Below are positions 46,890 to 56,515 of a stretch of DNA of 64,000 nucleotides, one piece after another (position 1 is the first letter of the stretch; each line of letters starts with the position of its first letter). The translations under genes were made by a program, and so were the position numbers. The notes beneath the pieces were generated by a model, which ran no database searches, was not told where the DNA came from, and saw only the letters and a program-made list of their open reading frames with translations. Source of the stretch: Marinimicrobium agarilyticum DSM 16975 (GTDB taxonomy: Bacteria; Pseudomonadota; Gammaproteobacteria; Pseudomonadales; Cellvibrionaceae); contig NZ_AUHU01000014.1 of the NCBI RefSeq assembly GCF_000423345.1, forward strand, positions 61,173 through 125,172, given 5' to 3'.

Positions 46890-48083
46890 ATGAGTCTAAT
46901 AATAATGAAGGAGTCTCTTTTCAACATCCACGAAGTGGTGCTGGTCATCACCGTGGTCGAGTCGCTGCTACTGGGTGTAGGCGTCTTGGTGCTCCCCCGC
47001 GATCGCCTTCCCTCCCACCGCTTGCTGGCTGCTCTGCTGTTTCAGATCGCCGTCATTCTGGCCTGTACGCTCGTTGTCTGGAACCCTCACCTGCAAAGTA
47101 CGCCATTGTCGGGGTCGGTCACCACTCCCGCCCTGCTGGCCTTTGGACTGCTGTCGCTCGGCCCCACGCTTTATCTGTATATGCAGTCACTCACCCACCC
47201 CGTGACGGTGAGATCCTGGCGAACACTCGCTCACTACTTACCCGCCACAGCCGCCGCCACCGTCATATTGAGCGCTGATATTACCTTGGCGGACTGGCTG
47301 CCCTGGAATTGGCCCGCCTTGCCAGAGTATGAAAACCGTCTGGTGCGGGGCATCTGGGCCGCGTACAAGTGCCAGCCCCTCGTATACGCCGCGCTTTGTT
47401 GCCTGGCCGAGTATCGGCTGCGCCGCCAGCTCAAACATCGCTACGCCAACCTGTCCCACTGGGAACTGCGCTGGGCCGAGCTGATTCTGGGCGGGTTTTC
47501 CCTTCACTGGCTATGGGCGTTTGTGGCCTATTGGATCTCCGGCTACGTCAACAGTGACTTGAACGAAACCATGGGGATTATCAGCAACTACGTGACGGTG
47601 GCACTGATTAACGGCCTGTTCATCTTCGCCATGGTCAGCGGACGCAAGACGCTGATCTTGCCTGAAATACCGGAGCCGGCCACCGAGCACAAGCCCATTA
47701 TTGATGAAAGCGGGGAAAAACTGCAGGCGATTGACCGGGCCATAACCCACCATCAGTTACACCTGGACGCCCATATCAACCTGGAGCGGTTCTCCACCCA
47801 CTGCGGACTCAGGCCCCGGGAGGTTTCGGCACTGATTAACGCCCACCACCACAAAAACTTTTTTGAGTTTATTAACTACCATCGGGTGGAGGAAGTGAAA
47901 CGACGGTTATCCGAAGACAGCCAGGAGACCATACTGGACATCGCCCTGCAATCCGGCTTCAACAGCCAGTCAGCCTTCCAGCGGTTCTTTAAACGACTGG
48001 AGGGCATTACCCCCTCCCAGTACCGCAGGCGGGTAAGCGGGAATGACGCTATCGAAACTCGGCGCCCGCCTGAACCGACTTGA
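46890..48083 (+). CDS. AraC-family regulator with N-terminal membrane domain
   Basis: A 397-residue protein. About seven hydrophobic segments fill residues 10-250; the C-terminal AraC/XylS double HTH lies at about 290-385, with NLERFSTHCGLRPREVSALINAHHHKNFFEFINYHR and ETILDIALQSGFNSQSAFQRFFKRLEGITPSQYRRR. This type of membrane-anchored AraC protein often sits beside polysaccharide-degradation genes. Divergence from the GH5 gene with a dyad between them makes it the likely regulator. An ATG 15 bases later (46905) is an alternative start. It overlaps the end of the convergent gene by 35 bases. Confidence 0.85.
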   Translation: MSLIIMKESLFNIHEVVLVITVVESLLLGVGVLVLPRDRLPSHRLLAALLFQIAVILACTLVVWNPHLQSTPLSGSVTTPALLAFGLLSLGPTLYLYMQSLTHPVTVRSWRTLAHYLPATAAATVILSADITLADWLPWNWPALPEYENRLVRGIWAAYKCQPLVYAALCCLAEYRLRRQLKHRYANLSHWELRWAELILGGFSLHWLWAFVAYWISGYVNSDLNETMGIISNYVTVALINGLFIFAMVSGRKTLILPEIPEPATEHKPIIDESGEKLQAIDRAITHHQLHLDAHINLERFSTHCGLRPREVSALINAHHHKNFFEFINYHRVEEVKRRLSEDSQETILDIALQSGFNSQSAFQRFFKRLEGITPSQYRRRVSGNDAIETRRPPEPT

Positions 48084-48963
48084 GAAGGTAGGGCTTATCA
48101 CTTTCGTAAAAACTCGGGTCAATATTGGTGTTGGGCAAGTAAAAAACCCTTCGGTTTTCGAGGTTCAACATTGCCAGGGACCCACTGAAGTAGCGGTTGA
48201 AAAGCTCATCCAACTGCCCGTTCTTGTACGCCAGCGCCAAACCGTATTCGATACGCTCGGCGAGCACAGGTTGGGTTTTGGAAACAAAAAAATACATTGG
48301 CAAGTAGGTGTACAAGGCAATACCGTCAACCACGGCAAGCTCCGGCATATCCGGCTGGTATCGCTTCAGCTCCGCTGCCGCTTCGTAGACACTGCGCATC
48401 AGCAAGTCAAAGCGATCCGCATTCAACATGGGCAACAACGTAGGGTAGGGACCGCCATAGACCACCTTAAAGCCACCATCCTCCAGGATTTTTCCTGTAG
48501 ACCAACCGGGGCCCTGCCCGATTCGTAGCTTTTTCAGTGCATCCAGATTGTCGATGGCGTTGAAGGCCGCGACGTTCTTGCGGCGGGCCAAGAACAGGCG
48601 ATAGCTCGCCAACCCCTTCATGATTGGCAGCGGCACCCGCTCGGTTTTCTCCAACCATTCGGGCATCGGCATGGAAATAGCCACGGAGAGATTGTCGCCG
48701 TTTTCCAGCTCCAACAGCTGACGTTTAATCACCGTTTCACCGGTCTGCCGAACCAACTCATAGGGGCCGTAGCGTCGCTCTGATAATGTCAACGTCATCT
48801 CAAGCAGCGCATTGGCGTATTGCCGGTGCAGACCAGCCACTTCCATATGCGGAATTTTCACGACAGTAGGAGGCTGAGGCACCGCTTGCGCCTGCAGGCA
48901 GCCTGTCACGCCAGACAGTAACCAACCGCAGCAACCACTAATGACTCTGACCCGGCTCAGCAT
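48049..48963 (-). CDS. Periplasmic solute-binding-protein-like protein (PBPb fold)
   Basis: A 304-residue exported protein with a signal peptide (about 1-26, LLSGVTGCLQAQA; possible lipobox at GVTGC). The rest resembles SBP_bac_3-like domains lacking a transporter partner: KKLRIGQGPGWSTGKILEDGGFKVVYG and YLPMYFFVSKTQPVLAERIEYGLALAYKNGQLDELFNRYF. Such stand-alone proteins occur widely in this group and may be sensors. Start at MLSRVRVISG preferred over 49020. Confidence 0.7.
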   Translation of the reverse strand: MLSRVRVISGCCGWLLSGVTGCLQAQAVPQPPTVVKIPHMEVAGLHRQYANALLEMTLTLSERRYGPYELVRQTGETVIKRQLLELENGDNLSVAISMPMPEWLEKTERVPLPIMKGLASYRLFLARRKNVAAFNAIDNLDALKKLRIGQGPGWSTGKILEDGGFKVVYGGPYPTLLPMLNADRFDLLMRSVYEAAAELKRYQPDMPELAVVDGIALYTYLPMYFFVSKTQPVLAERIEYGLALAYKNGQLDELFNRYFSGSLAMLNLENRRVFYLPNTNIDPSFYESDKPYLLKSVQAGAEFR

Positions 48964-49098
48964 AATGGGGCTCTTGTTCGGGGAAAGACTCCCCATTTTA
49001 GCGCATCGGGCTCGATTCAACCCTCGTTAACGAAAAAAGTCTTGGGGTATAGAAATTGCATATCTCAACATAGCCACACATCACCACGAGATCGGTGA

Positions 49099-50202
49099 AT
49101 GGACAAGTTTCCCCTCAGTGAACACCTGCTTAACCCCTGGGTTATTGCCACCGGCACCGCCCTGGCGACATTATTGCTCCTTTTATTGATCAAGCGCCTC
49201 ATCTTGGGGCGGGCCGTTGCGGTAGTTGGGCGCAGCCGCTTCACAATAGACTCTCTGATTCTCTCGGCGCTCTCCTGGCCACTCACGTTTCTCATCCTGT
49301 TTGTTGCCGTGGCAATGTTCAAGGCGGCCAGTGCCCAGCTCGGACTGAGCTCAGCGTACATCACCACCTACGCCGCCCCTATCGAGTATTTCCTGCTGAT
49401 TCTCGCCATCATAGTGTTTGTCGATCAGTTTTGTAGCGGCGCCATTGACGCCTACTCACAAGGTTCCGAGTCGCTGCGCAGCAGCCGCAGCATTTTGCTG
49501 GGAATCACCCGTGGCATCATATGGGGCCTGGGCCTGCTGATACTCATGGGCACGGCGGGCATCTCCATCACCCCCGTGGTCGCCTCGTTGGGCATTACCT
49601 CACTTGCCGTCGCTCTGGCCCTGCAACCGACCCTGGGCAACTTCTTCTCCGGCGTGCAGCTGGTGATGGATAAACCCATCCGGGTGGGGGACTTTATTGA
49701 GATCGAGTCGGGAGAGCAGGGCTTTGTGGAGCGCATCGGCTGGCGCTCCACCTGGATCCGGATGCTGCCCAACAACATGGTGATCGTGCCCAACAGCCTG
49801 ATATCCGGGTCCAAGATCATCAACTACTATTACCCAGAGAAAGAACTGTCAGTGCCGGTGGAAGTGGGTGTTCACTACAGCTCTGATCTGGACCACGTCG
49901 AGCGTGTAACCCTGGAAGTCGCCCGGCACGTATTAAAGACGCACGAGTGGGGTGTGGATGACTATAAGACGTTCGTGCTCTTCCACACCTTTGACAGTTC
50001 CAGTATCAATCTGACCGTGATGCTCAGAGCCAAGGAATACTTCAACCGCTTCTGGATAAAGTCCGCATTTTTAAAAGCGCTTCACAAACGCTACGCTGAA
50101 GAGGGCATCATCATTCCCTACCCCATCCGGGCCATCAATCTGGACCAGGAACAGGTTCGAGCGGCTTTTGAAAAGCGGGAGCCGCCAGAGCACCTCGAGT
50201 AG
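49099..50202 (+). CDS. MscS-family mechanosensitive channel
   Basis: A 367-residue membrane protein. Four helices (about residues 12-185) lead into the pore-lining TM3 with GITSLAVALALQPTLGNFFSGVQLVMDKPIRVGDFIEIE, the MscS signature. The beta domain has NNMVIVPNSLISGSKIINYYYPE, and the C-terminal domain follows. It is a small YnaI/MscS-type channel releasing solutes on hypo-osmotic shock. No operon partner. Confidence 0.9.
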   Translation: MDKFPLSEHLLNPWVIATGTALATLLLLLLIKRLILGRAVAVVGRSRFTIDSLILSALSWPLTFLILFVAVAMFKAASAQLGLSSAYITTYAAPIEYFLLILAIIVFVDQFCSGAIDAYSQGSESLRSSRSILLGITRGIIWGLGLLILMGTAGISITPVVASLGITSLAVALALQPTLGNFFSGVQLVMDKPIRVGDFIEIESGEQGFVERIGWRSTWIRMLPNNMVIVPNSLISGSKIINYYYPEKELSVPVEVGVHYSSDLDHVERVTLEVARHVLKTHEWGVDDYKTFVLFHTFDSSSINLTVMLRAKEYFNRFWIKSAFLKALHKRYAEEGIIIPYPIRAINLDQEQVRAAFEKREPPEHLE

Positions 50203-50298
50203 CCGAATATGTACTATTGTATTAATTGAGATGCTACCATTCACTCCACATCAACGACTAACCTCAAACAATAAACCCCGAGAGTGGAGAACAACCGC

Positions 50299-52722
50299 AT
50301 GAGACTCTTCGCGCGCGTACTGTCCCTGGGCACGCTATTGCTATTATTTGGCTGCCAGCATGCGTCGGCACCACAAACCGCCGACATCACCCCCGAATCC
50401 GTCAAGGCCCTGACCAAAAAAGTCGCCGACTGGCAAATCGAGCATTTCGAGGAGCAAGGCAAATACCGCGCTCTGCCCACTGACCCACCCGAGTGGGCCA
50501 ACCGGGAGCAGTACCACGACCTGGAGTGGCACAACGGCGCGCTTTACGCGGGCATGAACCAGTGGCGCCAAATCGCCGAGGACCCCAAGTACACCGAATG
50601 GCTGATGATGATCGGCGAGCGCAATGACTGGCAACTGCACCGGCGCCCCTACCACGCCGACGACCACACCGTGGGCCAGTTCTATCTCTCGCTGTACGAG
50701 GACTTCAATGACCCCGAGATGCTGACGCCGACCAGAAAGCAGTTCGACTGGATTCTGGAGAACCCGAAAACCGGCACGCTGGTCTGGGATGCGGAAAACA
50801 CCCACGCCCACGACCGCTGGGGCTGGAGCGACGCCCTGTTCATGGCACCGCCGGTATGGGCTCGCCTGGCGAAAGTCACGGGCGAGGACAAGTACCTCGA
50901 GTTCATGCACCAGGAGTACATGGCCACCTACGACCTGCTCTGGAGCGAGGAAGACCACCTGTTCTTCCGGGATTCGAGCTATTTTGACCAAAGTGAGAAG
51001 AACGGTGAGAACATCTACTGGTCCCGCGGCAACGGCTGGGTGTTTGGCGGCCTGGCGCTGATGATTCCCGACTTGCCCCACACCTGGGAGGAGCGCGACT
51101 TCTACCTGACGCTGTACAAGCAAATGGCGCGCAAACTCAAAACCATTCAACGCGAAGATGGCACCTGGTCCATGGGTCTGCTCGGCGGCACTGAAGGCTA
51201 CCCGATCAAAGAAACCAGCGGCACCTCCTTCTTCACCTTCGGCCTGGCCTGGGGCATCAACCAGGGCATACTGGACCGTGAGACTTACGAGCCCGTGGTA
51301 CTGCGCGCCTGGGAAGCACTGGCCGCCGCCGTCACCGACGAAGGGTTGCTGGGCCACGTCCAACCGGTTGGCGCCGCCCCCGGCGACTCCTTCCCTGACT
51401 ACACCGAAGTCTACGGCGTAGGCGCCTTCCTGGCGGCCGGCTCGGAGCTGTACAAAATGCTCAAGATGGACGAAGTCGGCGCCCAGTACTTTGAAGACCC
51501 CATCCAGACCTTCATGTACAACGGTGGCTGGTGCTGGTTTCAGGACCCGCGCGCCATCATCCACAACGGCCGCCTCATCGTGGGCGGTGTGGCCGGCAAC
51601 GGCATCGGCGATGCCGCCGTGGGTGTGTATGACCTCGGCAACGACGTCCGCCTGGGGCGAACCACCCTGCACAAGCACTTCGACCACGACGACCACAACG
51701 CCCCCGCCTTCTACCCCCGTGAGGATGACAGCATCCTGGCCGTCTACGCCCGGCACAGCACTGAGAACAAACACTACTACCGCTTTTCCGAGCCGGATGA
51801 CTACCTGCAGTGGGGTGAAGAGTTCACCATCAAGGCCGACGAGCCGGTCACCTACATGAACCTCTTCCATCTCGAGGACGAAGACACGCTTTACAACTTC
51901 TACCGCGGCATCGAGTGGAACCCGACGCTTGTCACCTCCAACGACGGCGGTGAAACCTGGGGCGACGCCATTCACTTCATCAAAAGCGAAGTCGAAGGCC
52001 GCAACCGTCCCTACCCACGCTACGCGAGCAACAACAAGGACACGGTGGGCGTGTCCTTCACCGATGCCCACCCGCGCGTCTACGGCACCAGCCTCTACTA
52101 CGCTGAGTTCAGAGACGGCAACTTCTACAAAGCCGACGGCACCTTCATCAAAAACCTGGAGGAAGACGGCCCCCTCAAACCCTCAGAGGCGGAACGCGTG
52201 TTCGAAGGTAGCGGAGAAGGCTTCCGGAGTAACGAGCTCAGCGCCCGCAACAGCGCCTGGACCAGCTCGCTCGTGTTCGACGACCAGGGCCACCCGCACA
52301 TTGGCTACAGCCTTTACCTGAGCAACACCGACCAACGCTACCGCATCGCCTCCTGGGACGGTGAAAAGTGGATCGACCGCGAAGTCGCCTTCGCCGGCAC
52401 CCAGCTGTACGAGCGAGAGGCCAGCTATACCGGCCTGATTACCCTCAACCCGGAGGACCCGACCGAGGTGGCCATTTCAGCCGACGTAAACCCCTCCACC
52501 GGAACGGCTCTGGAAGGCAAGCATCAGATTTTCCGTGCTCATATCGGCGAGGAAGACAACACTTCCACCGTTGAATGGAACCAAGTCACTCACGACCCGG
52601 CGCGGCACAACATCCGTCCCATGTTCGTTCCGGGCGAGAAGCAAGACGCCCTGGTATGGGTGCGGGGCCAGTACAACACCTACACGGACTACTACATGGA
52701 CACCGTGGGGATTATCGAGTAA
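50299..52722 (+). CDS. Lipoprotein fusing a GH105-type hydrolase to a BNR_4 propeller (possible ulvan/rhamnogalacturonan enzyme)
   Basis: 807 residues from ATG at 50299 (GGAG nine bases upstream; the GTG at 50284 is less likely). A lipobox (LLLFGCQ) anchors it. Residues about 35-390 match GH88/GH105 unsaturated glucuronyl hydrolases: RPYHADDHTVGQ, WGWSDALFMAPP with the probable catalytic D178, and WSRGNGWVFGGL. Residues about 400-807 form a BNR_4-type propeller with DDHNAPAFYP (H466) and YARHSTENKHYY (H486). Two histidines 20 residues apart at this place recall the catalytic pair of PL24/PL25 ulvan lyases. A lyase making unsaturated ends and a GH105 removing them in one chain would be logical, but activity is inference. 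It stands alone without a visible SusCD pair. Confidence 0.82.
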   Translation: MRLFARVLSLGTLLLLFGCQHASAPQTADITPESVKALTKKVADWQIEHFEEQGKYRALPTDPPEWANREQYHDLEWHNGALYAGMNQWRQIAEDPKYTEWLMMIGERNDWQLHRRPYHADDHTVGQFYLSLYEDFNDPEMLTPTRKQFDWILENPKTGTLVWDAENTHAHDRWGWSDALFMAPPVWARLAKVTGEDKYLEFMHQEYMATYDLLWSEEDHLFFRDSSYFDQSEKNGENIYWSRGNGWVFGGLALMIPDLPHTWEERDFYLTLYKQMARKLKTIQREDGTWSMGLLGGTEGYPIKETSGTSFFTFGLAWGINQGILDRETYEPVVLRAWEALAAAVTDEGLLGHVQPVGAAPGDSFPDYTEVYGVGAFLAAGSELYKMLKMDEVGAQYFEDPIQTFMYNGGWCWFQDPRAIIHNGRLIVGGVAGNGIGDAAVGVYDLGNDVRLGRTTLHKHFDHDDHNAPAFYPREDDSILAVYARHSTENKHYYRFSEPDDYLQWGEEFTIKADEPVTYMNLFHLEDEDTLYNFYRGIEWNPTLVTSNDGGETWGDAIHFIKSEVEGRNRPYPRYASNNKDTVGVSFTDAHPRVYGTSLYYAEFRDGNFYKADGTFIKNLEEDGPLKPSEAERVFEGSGEGFRSNELSARNSAWTSSLVFDDQGHPHIGYSLYLSNTDQRYRIASWDGEKWIDREVAFAGTQLYEREASYTGLITLNPEDPTEVAISADVNPSTGTALEGKHQIFRAHIGEEDNTSTVEWNQVTHDPARHNIRPMFVPGEKQDALVWVRGQYNTYTDYYMDTVGIIE

Positions 52723-52743
52723 CCCCTCTAAAGCATAATGCTT

Positions 52744-52772
52744 CGGGTCACTAACAGGGAGGTCGTGACCCG
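52744..52772. terminator. Hairpin after the GH105 fusion gene
   Basis: CGGGTCAC (52744-52751) and GTGACCCG (52765-52772) pair around 13 bases, 22 bases after the stop, without T-tract. Confidence 0.35.
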
Positions 52773-52812
52773 AGCGCCTCTCCTCAGAACATCCCGCGAT
52801 AGCAACACCACA

Positions 52813-53361
52813 CTATACGGCCTTGGGTGCGCTGAACGCCTTGCTGTAATAGCCCGACGGATCAAAACAACAAACCCGCTTTTTACCCGACGCCAGCATA
52901 TCGCAGGCATCGTTGATCCGCTTTGCGCGGGTTTTCGCCTGCTTGGCCGACGTCACCCAATGAACCCAGTCCAGCCTGGCGATGGCCGTTGTACTATCCC
53001 AGGTCGCTTTCGCTTCGGGGGCTTCATTTAACGCCTCCCGGAAATCCGGGGGCACCTCAGGCTCGGGCTCTTGGTCGACGGCCTCGACGTCGAAATGCGC
53101 CTCGTCGCCGAAGTCCAGGCCTGACCGCAGGAGCAGCTCAGCATTGAGTTTTAACCAATGACTCTTCTGCCCATCAGGCTCCAAAAGAACACGGAACTCA
53201 TGACCGTTAACACTACCCTCCACCGTGACACGTCCTCGCCTGGGCAGTTTTTCGCTGACCTCTTTAGGAAGAATCACGAATGCCCAAGGCTGGTCGTCGC
53301 CCGGGCTCTCAGGGCAAAGCAGCTCGGCAGTGAACTCAGAGCTCGTATTTTTGGGTGTCAT
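52813..53361 (-). CDS. DUF1905/YdeI-family protein
   Basis: 182 residues. The N-terminal DUF1905 beta-barrel (about 8-95) shows WAFVILPKEVSEKLPRRGRVTVEGSVNG and KLNAELLLRSGLDFGD. The C-terminal YdeI/OmpD-associated helical domain (about 105-175) shows PPDFREALNEAPEAKATWDS and WVTSAKQAKTRAKRINDACDMLASGKKRVCCFDP. YdeI-type proteins have been linked to bacteriocin or antimicrobial-peptide tolerance; exact role unknown. It converges with the GH105 fusion. Confidence 0.85.
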   Translation of the reverse strand: MTPKNTSSEFTAELLCPESPGDDQPWAFVILPKEVSEKLPRRGRVTVEGSVNGHEFRVLLEPDGQKSHWLKLNAELLLRSGLDFGDEAHFDVEAVDQEPEPEVPPDFREALNEAPEAKATWDSTTAIARLDWVHWVTSAKQAKTRAKRINDACDMLASGKKRVCCFDPSGYYSKAFSAPKAV

Positions 53362-53478
53362 TGATCATTCCGCCACAAAAGAAAACAGGTTTATGCCAAG
53401 CTGAATATGCTAAGGCTTGCCAGGATTGGCTCCCGGCCTCGTTAAGGAGTGGCCAGTGGTCACAGTCGCCAGTTAGGT

Positions 53479-53685
53479 TTATTGCTGCCTATTCGAATTG
53501 ACTATTTGTGTAACGATTAAAAATGCCGCGTAGCCTATCCATGACGTGAAGAATACCAATATTGACCAACCAAATTTCTCGGCCCCTCTAGCACGCTTTG
53601 AGAAGACCGTGAGGAAAAGCGGAATAAGGAAAGACCCCAAAACAATCAAGATTATTAACAGTTGGAAAAGACTTATGCCACCCAT
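53479..53685 (-). CDS. Small two-helix membrane protein (superinfection-immunity-like)
   Basis: 68 residues with two hydrophobic helices (about 6-28 and 40-62) separated by KRARGAEKFGW. The layout and the GWSILVFFTSWIGYAAFL segment resemble PF14373 superinfection-immunity-type small proteins; that is a weak call. AAAAAGGTGA precedes the ATG. Confidence 0.55.
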   Translation of the reverse strand: MGGISLFQLLIILIVLGSFLIPLFLTVFSKRARGAEKFGWSILVFFTSWIGYAAFLIVTQIVNSNRQQ

Positions 53686-53861
53686 AAACTCACCTTTTTA
53701 TTAAGACAGACGAGGAGGTTAGCAAACTTTCTATCTCTTAAAAACCTAACAGGCCTTCAGATCGACGCAAAACGCGTGGTCCCTGCCTCATCTCTTCTGC
53801 CTTCGAGAGCGCCGCTGAAAGAATTTACGAGCAACGACCAAGCTACACCTCGCTCTCGGAA

Positions 53862-54485
53862 TTACGGTTTTACAATTAGATAGGCGCCCGTGACCGCCAT
53901 AAGACCACCCGCACTCGCTTTTATAGCTCGCGCTCCTTTAAACGATCTGGAGAAGGAGACGATTTTCGTGGCCGAGTACGCATAACCCAACTTGACACCG
54001 CCCACCGCCACGATAGTCAGAACAACAATGATGGCGATATCCGAAGCCGTGATCGCGGCCAGGTCAACAACCGCGGGAAACAGGCTCGCATAGAACAGTA
54101 TGGCCTTCACGTCACCAAGAGTAAGAAATAATCCGGAAAGGAAACTCGCTGATAAGGTCGACGCCGACCGCTCGGGAGTCTTCAGTTTCAACGAGGGCTT
54201 AGACCTCATAAGGCTGATACCGAACCAGACGAGGTACGCGCCAGCCAGATATCTCAGAACCAAGAAGACGCTGCCCATCGCTTCGGCCAACGCCGCCATG
54301 CCAAGAACCGCGAGACAAACAAAAATGAGATCGCCGACCACGACTCCGGCCGCGACAGCACCGCCATTCAGAAACCCGGCCGTTGAGGATCGAACGACCA
54401 CCAAGGCGACGCTGGTGCTCGGAACCAGTGCCAACGCCGTCATCACGGCAAACAACAGTATTGTCTCGACCAGGCCCATCGTCAT
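53862..54485 (-). CDS. LysE/RhtB-family amino acid exporter
   Basis: A 207-residue membrane protein with about six helices. LVPSTSVALVVVRSSTAGFLNGGAVAAGVVVGD is the LysE-family N-terminal signature (usual motif GPxxxxVxxxxxxxGxxxGxxxxxGxxxGD, here with PST for GPG). FLSGLFLTLGDVKAILFYASLFPAVVD is the second conserved region (usually NPK, here GDVK). Both motifs deviate, so the substrate may be unusual. Codon use is less GC-biased than upstream genes. Confidence 0.8.
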   Translation of the reverse strand: MTMGLVETILLFAVMTALALVPSTSVALVVVRSSTAGFLNGGAVAAGVVVGDLIFVCLAVLGMAALAEAMGSVFLVLRYLAGAYLVWFGISLMRSKPSLKLKTPERSASTLSASFLSGLFLTLGDVKAILFYASLFPAVVDLAAITASDIAIIVVLTIVAVGGVKLGYAYSATKIVSFSRSFKGARAIKASAGGLMAVTGAYLIVKP

Positions 54486-54587
54486 TTCCCGAGTTTAAGC
54501 CGCGACGGCATGACTGATGACTCTTTAACAAACGGCCATTATTGTCAACCCCACAGCCTCCATCGGCAACAGCCTGGGCCGATCACA

Positions 54588-55016
54588 TCAGGGCTCCTCT
54601 CCCGGCGGCACAATCCTCGCCTTACCGCGCCGCCACAGCCACCAGACCCAAAACGCCACGGTGACATCAAAACCCGCGCAAAATGCCGGCCACCAGGTAG
54701 GCACATCTGGGTTAGAGACGAAATTGTTGTGGAAGACATCGAAGACGCCGTGCAACAGTAGGCCGAAGATGGCGATAGGGATATAGAAAGCACCGCCGAC
54801 GAGAGCAAGGATCAGGAACAGGAAAGCAGCGGTGAGCTCTTGAATGATGATCAATGAGCTGCCATTTGCGAGGGCAAAGCCCACATAGAAGACGGCGACC
54901 ACAACCAAGAGCACCGGCGCGAACAACCGTTTCTGATCAAGCCTGACCAGCCTCGCCAACGCGGCGAAACCCAGGGCCAATACGACCCCCGAGATAAGTG
55001 ACAATAACCAGCTCAT
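54588..55016 (-). CDS. Four-helix membrane protein, DUF6010-like
   Basis: 142 residues, four hydrophobic helices and a basic C-terminal tail (WRRGKARIVPPGEEP). GLLLHGVFDVFHNNFVSNPDVPTWWPAFCAGFD fits the HxxxDxxHH...P.WxP..C..FD pattern I associate with DUF6010. Function unknown. Confidence 0.65.
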   Translation of the reverse strand: MSWLLSLISGVVLALGFAALARLVRLDQKRLFAPVLLVVVAVFYVGFALANGSSLIIIQELTAAFLFLILALVGGAFYIPIAIFGLLLHGVFDVFHNNFVSNPDVPTWWPAFCAGFDVTVAFWVWWLWRRGKARIVPPGEEP

Positions 55017-55074
55017 AGGTTCTCCAGGTTTCTATGGCTCCATGCCCATAGCCACCGCTGTTGCGTCGCCGGGG

Positions 55075-55692
55075 CTATGGCAGGATCACCAAGTGGTTGG
55101 GCAGTTCGTTGCGCTCTTGGGTCGCGGGTACGTGCTCTTTCAACAGTTTGCCGCAGGCGGCAATGCAATCCAGAAATCCCTGGCGGGTCTCACCCTGGCG
55201 CACCTTGGCGGTAAAGTCCGCCACTATGCCTTCCCACACCGAGTTATCCAGCACATCGGCGATGCCCTGGTCCACCAGGATTTCCACATAGCGTTCCGCC
55301 TCGGAGACGAAAATCAGTACGCCCGTGGCACCCTTGGTATGGTGCAGGTTCTGCTCCAGAAACTGGCGCCGTGCCAGGTTGGAGGCGCGCCAGTAACGCA
55401 CCTGCTGGGGAATCAGGCGGGTGTTGATGCCGGGCAGTCGGAACAACAGGCTCAGCAAAATAAACGTTCCCCATTGCACCAGCAACAGCATGTCGGCCCC
55501 GAGCCAACTGCCAAAGTAGTTGGCGATGCCCGGCACCAGCAGTGCCAGAAGGCCGGCCCAGAGCAAGGGAATATAGCTGTAGTTATCGGACTGTGCCGTC
55601 AGCACGGTCACCAGTTCGGCGTCGGTTTCCCGCTCCACGTCGTTGATGGCAGCGGCAACGGCTTCCTGATCGCTTTTGTTGAGTAAAGTCAT
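55075..55692 (-). CDS. TPM-domain membrane protein
   Basis: 205 residues. A TPM-type segment opens the protein (VAAAINDVERETDAELVTVLTAQSD). Two membrane helices (about 42-85) interrupt it, and the domain resumes with GATGVLIFVSEAERYVEILVDQGI. Third gene of the lemA-ygcG-TPM operon. TPM proteins of this kind occur beside LemA in many bacteria; their role, possibly in envelope maintenance, is not settled. Confidence 0.85.
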   Translation of the reverse strand: MTLLNKSDQEAVAAAINDVERETDAELVTVLTAQSDNYSYIPLLWAGLLALLVPGIANYFGSWLGADMLLLVQWGTFILLSLLFRLPGINTRLIPQQVRYWRASNLARRQFLEQNLHHTKGATGVLIFVSEAERYVEILVDQGIADVLDNSVWEGIVADFTAKVRQGETRQGFLDCIAACGKLLKEHVPATQERNELPNHLVILP

Positions 55693-55750
55693 GATTCTTT
55701 GCGTCTCATCGTCGGTTGTGGGAGTTCAGCGCTCATAGACCAAGGCGGCG

Positions 55751-56515
55751 TTACCAGCCGCCGGAGGCGCCACCGCCTCCGAAGCCGCCTCCGCCGCCGC
55801 CAAAACCACCACCGCCGAAGCCGCCACCACCTCGGCCGCCCATGGCGGCACCCAGCAACGCGGCGCTGACCAGGGCCGCACCTCCGCGACCGCCACCGCC
55901 GCCACGACCACCGAGAAAGATCACTACCGACACCATAATCAGCAGAAACAGCGCCGCCATACCGAGATTGGGCTTCTCCTGCCCCTTACCGGTCGGCTGA
56001 CCCTGAGGAACCGCCAGCGGCTCTCCCCCAAGGACCTGAATAATAGCGGCGGTACCGTTCACAATGCCGGACTGAAAATCCCCCTGCTGAAAAGCCGGAG
56101 TCATCACGCGATTGATGATCACAGAGGATTGCGCATCGGTGAGCCGGCCCTCAAGGCCATAACCCACCTCAATGCGGATATCCCGTTCGTCCTTCGCGAC
56201 AATCAGCAAGGCGCCGTTATCCTTGCCCTTCTGGCCGATCCCCCAGTGCCGGCCCAATTGATAGCCGTACTCTTCGATGGGGAAACCCTGCAGGTCCGGC
56301 AGCGTCACCACCACAACCTGTTCGGTGCTGGCCTGCTCGTGGGCCTGAAGCATCTGGGTGAGGCGTGTCTCCACCTCTGGAGCGAGCATCTCCGCCCGGT
56401 CGACGACCCGGCCGGTCAGTTCGGGAAACTCTGGCGTTGACTGCGCCCAGGCGATGGCCGGGAGCAACAGCAGCAACGCCAGCAGCGGGCTTTTACGGAG
56501 TAAATCCATCATCAA
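55751..56515 (-). CDS. YgcG-type TPM-domain protein with glycine-rich tail
   Basis: 254 residues. A signal peptide (ending AWAQS) precedes the TPM domain (about 28-160: LTGRVVDRAEMLAPEVETRLTQML ... RDIRIEVGYGLEGRLTDAQSSVIINRVMTPAF), a membrane helix (about 185-202) and a tail composed almost only of Gly, Phe, Arg and Ala ending in SGGW. This tail is typical of the family. Its ATG overlaps the lemA stop by four bases. Confidence 0.9.
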   Translation of the reverse strand: MMMDLLRKSPLLALLLLLPAIAWAQSTPEFPELTGRVVDRAEMLAPEVETRLTQMLQAHEQASTEQVVVVTLPDLQGFPIEEYGYQLGRHWGIGQKGKDNGALLIVAKDERDIRIEVGYGLEGRLTDAQSSVIINRVMTPAFQQGDFQSGIVNGTAAIIQVLGGEPLAVPQGQPTGKGQEKPNLGMAALFLLIMVSVVIFLGGRGGGGGRGGAALVSAALLGAAMGGRGGGGFGGGGFGGGGGGFGGGGASGGW

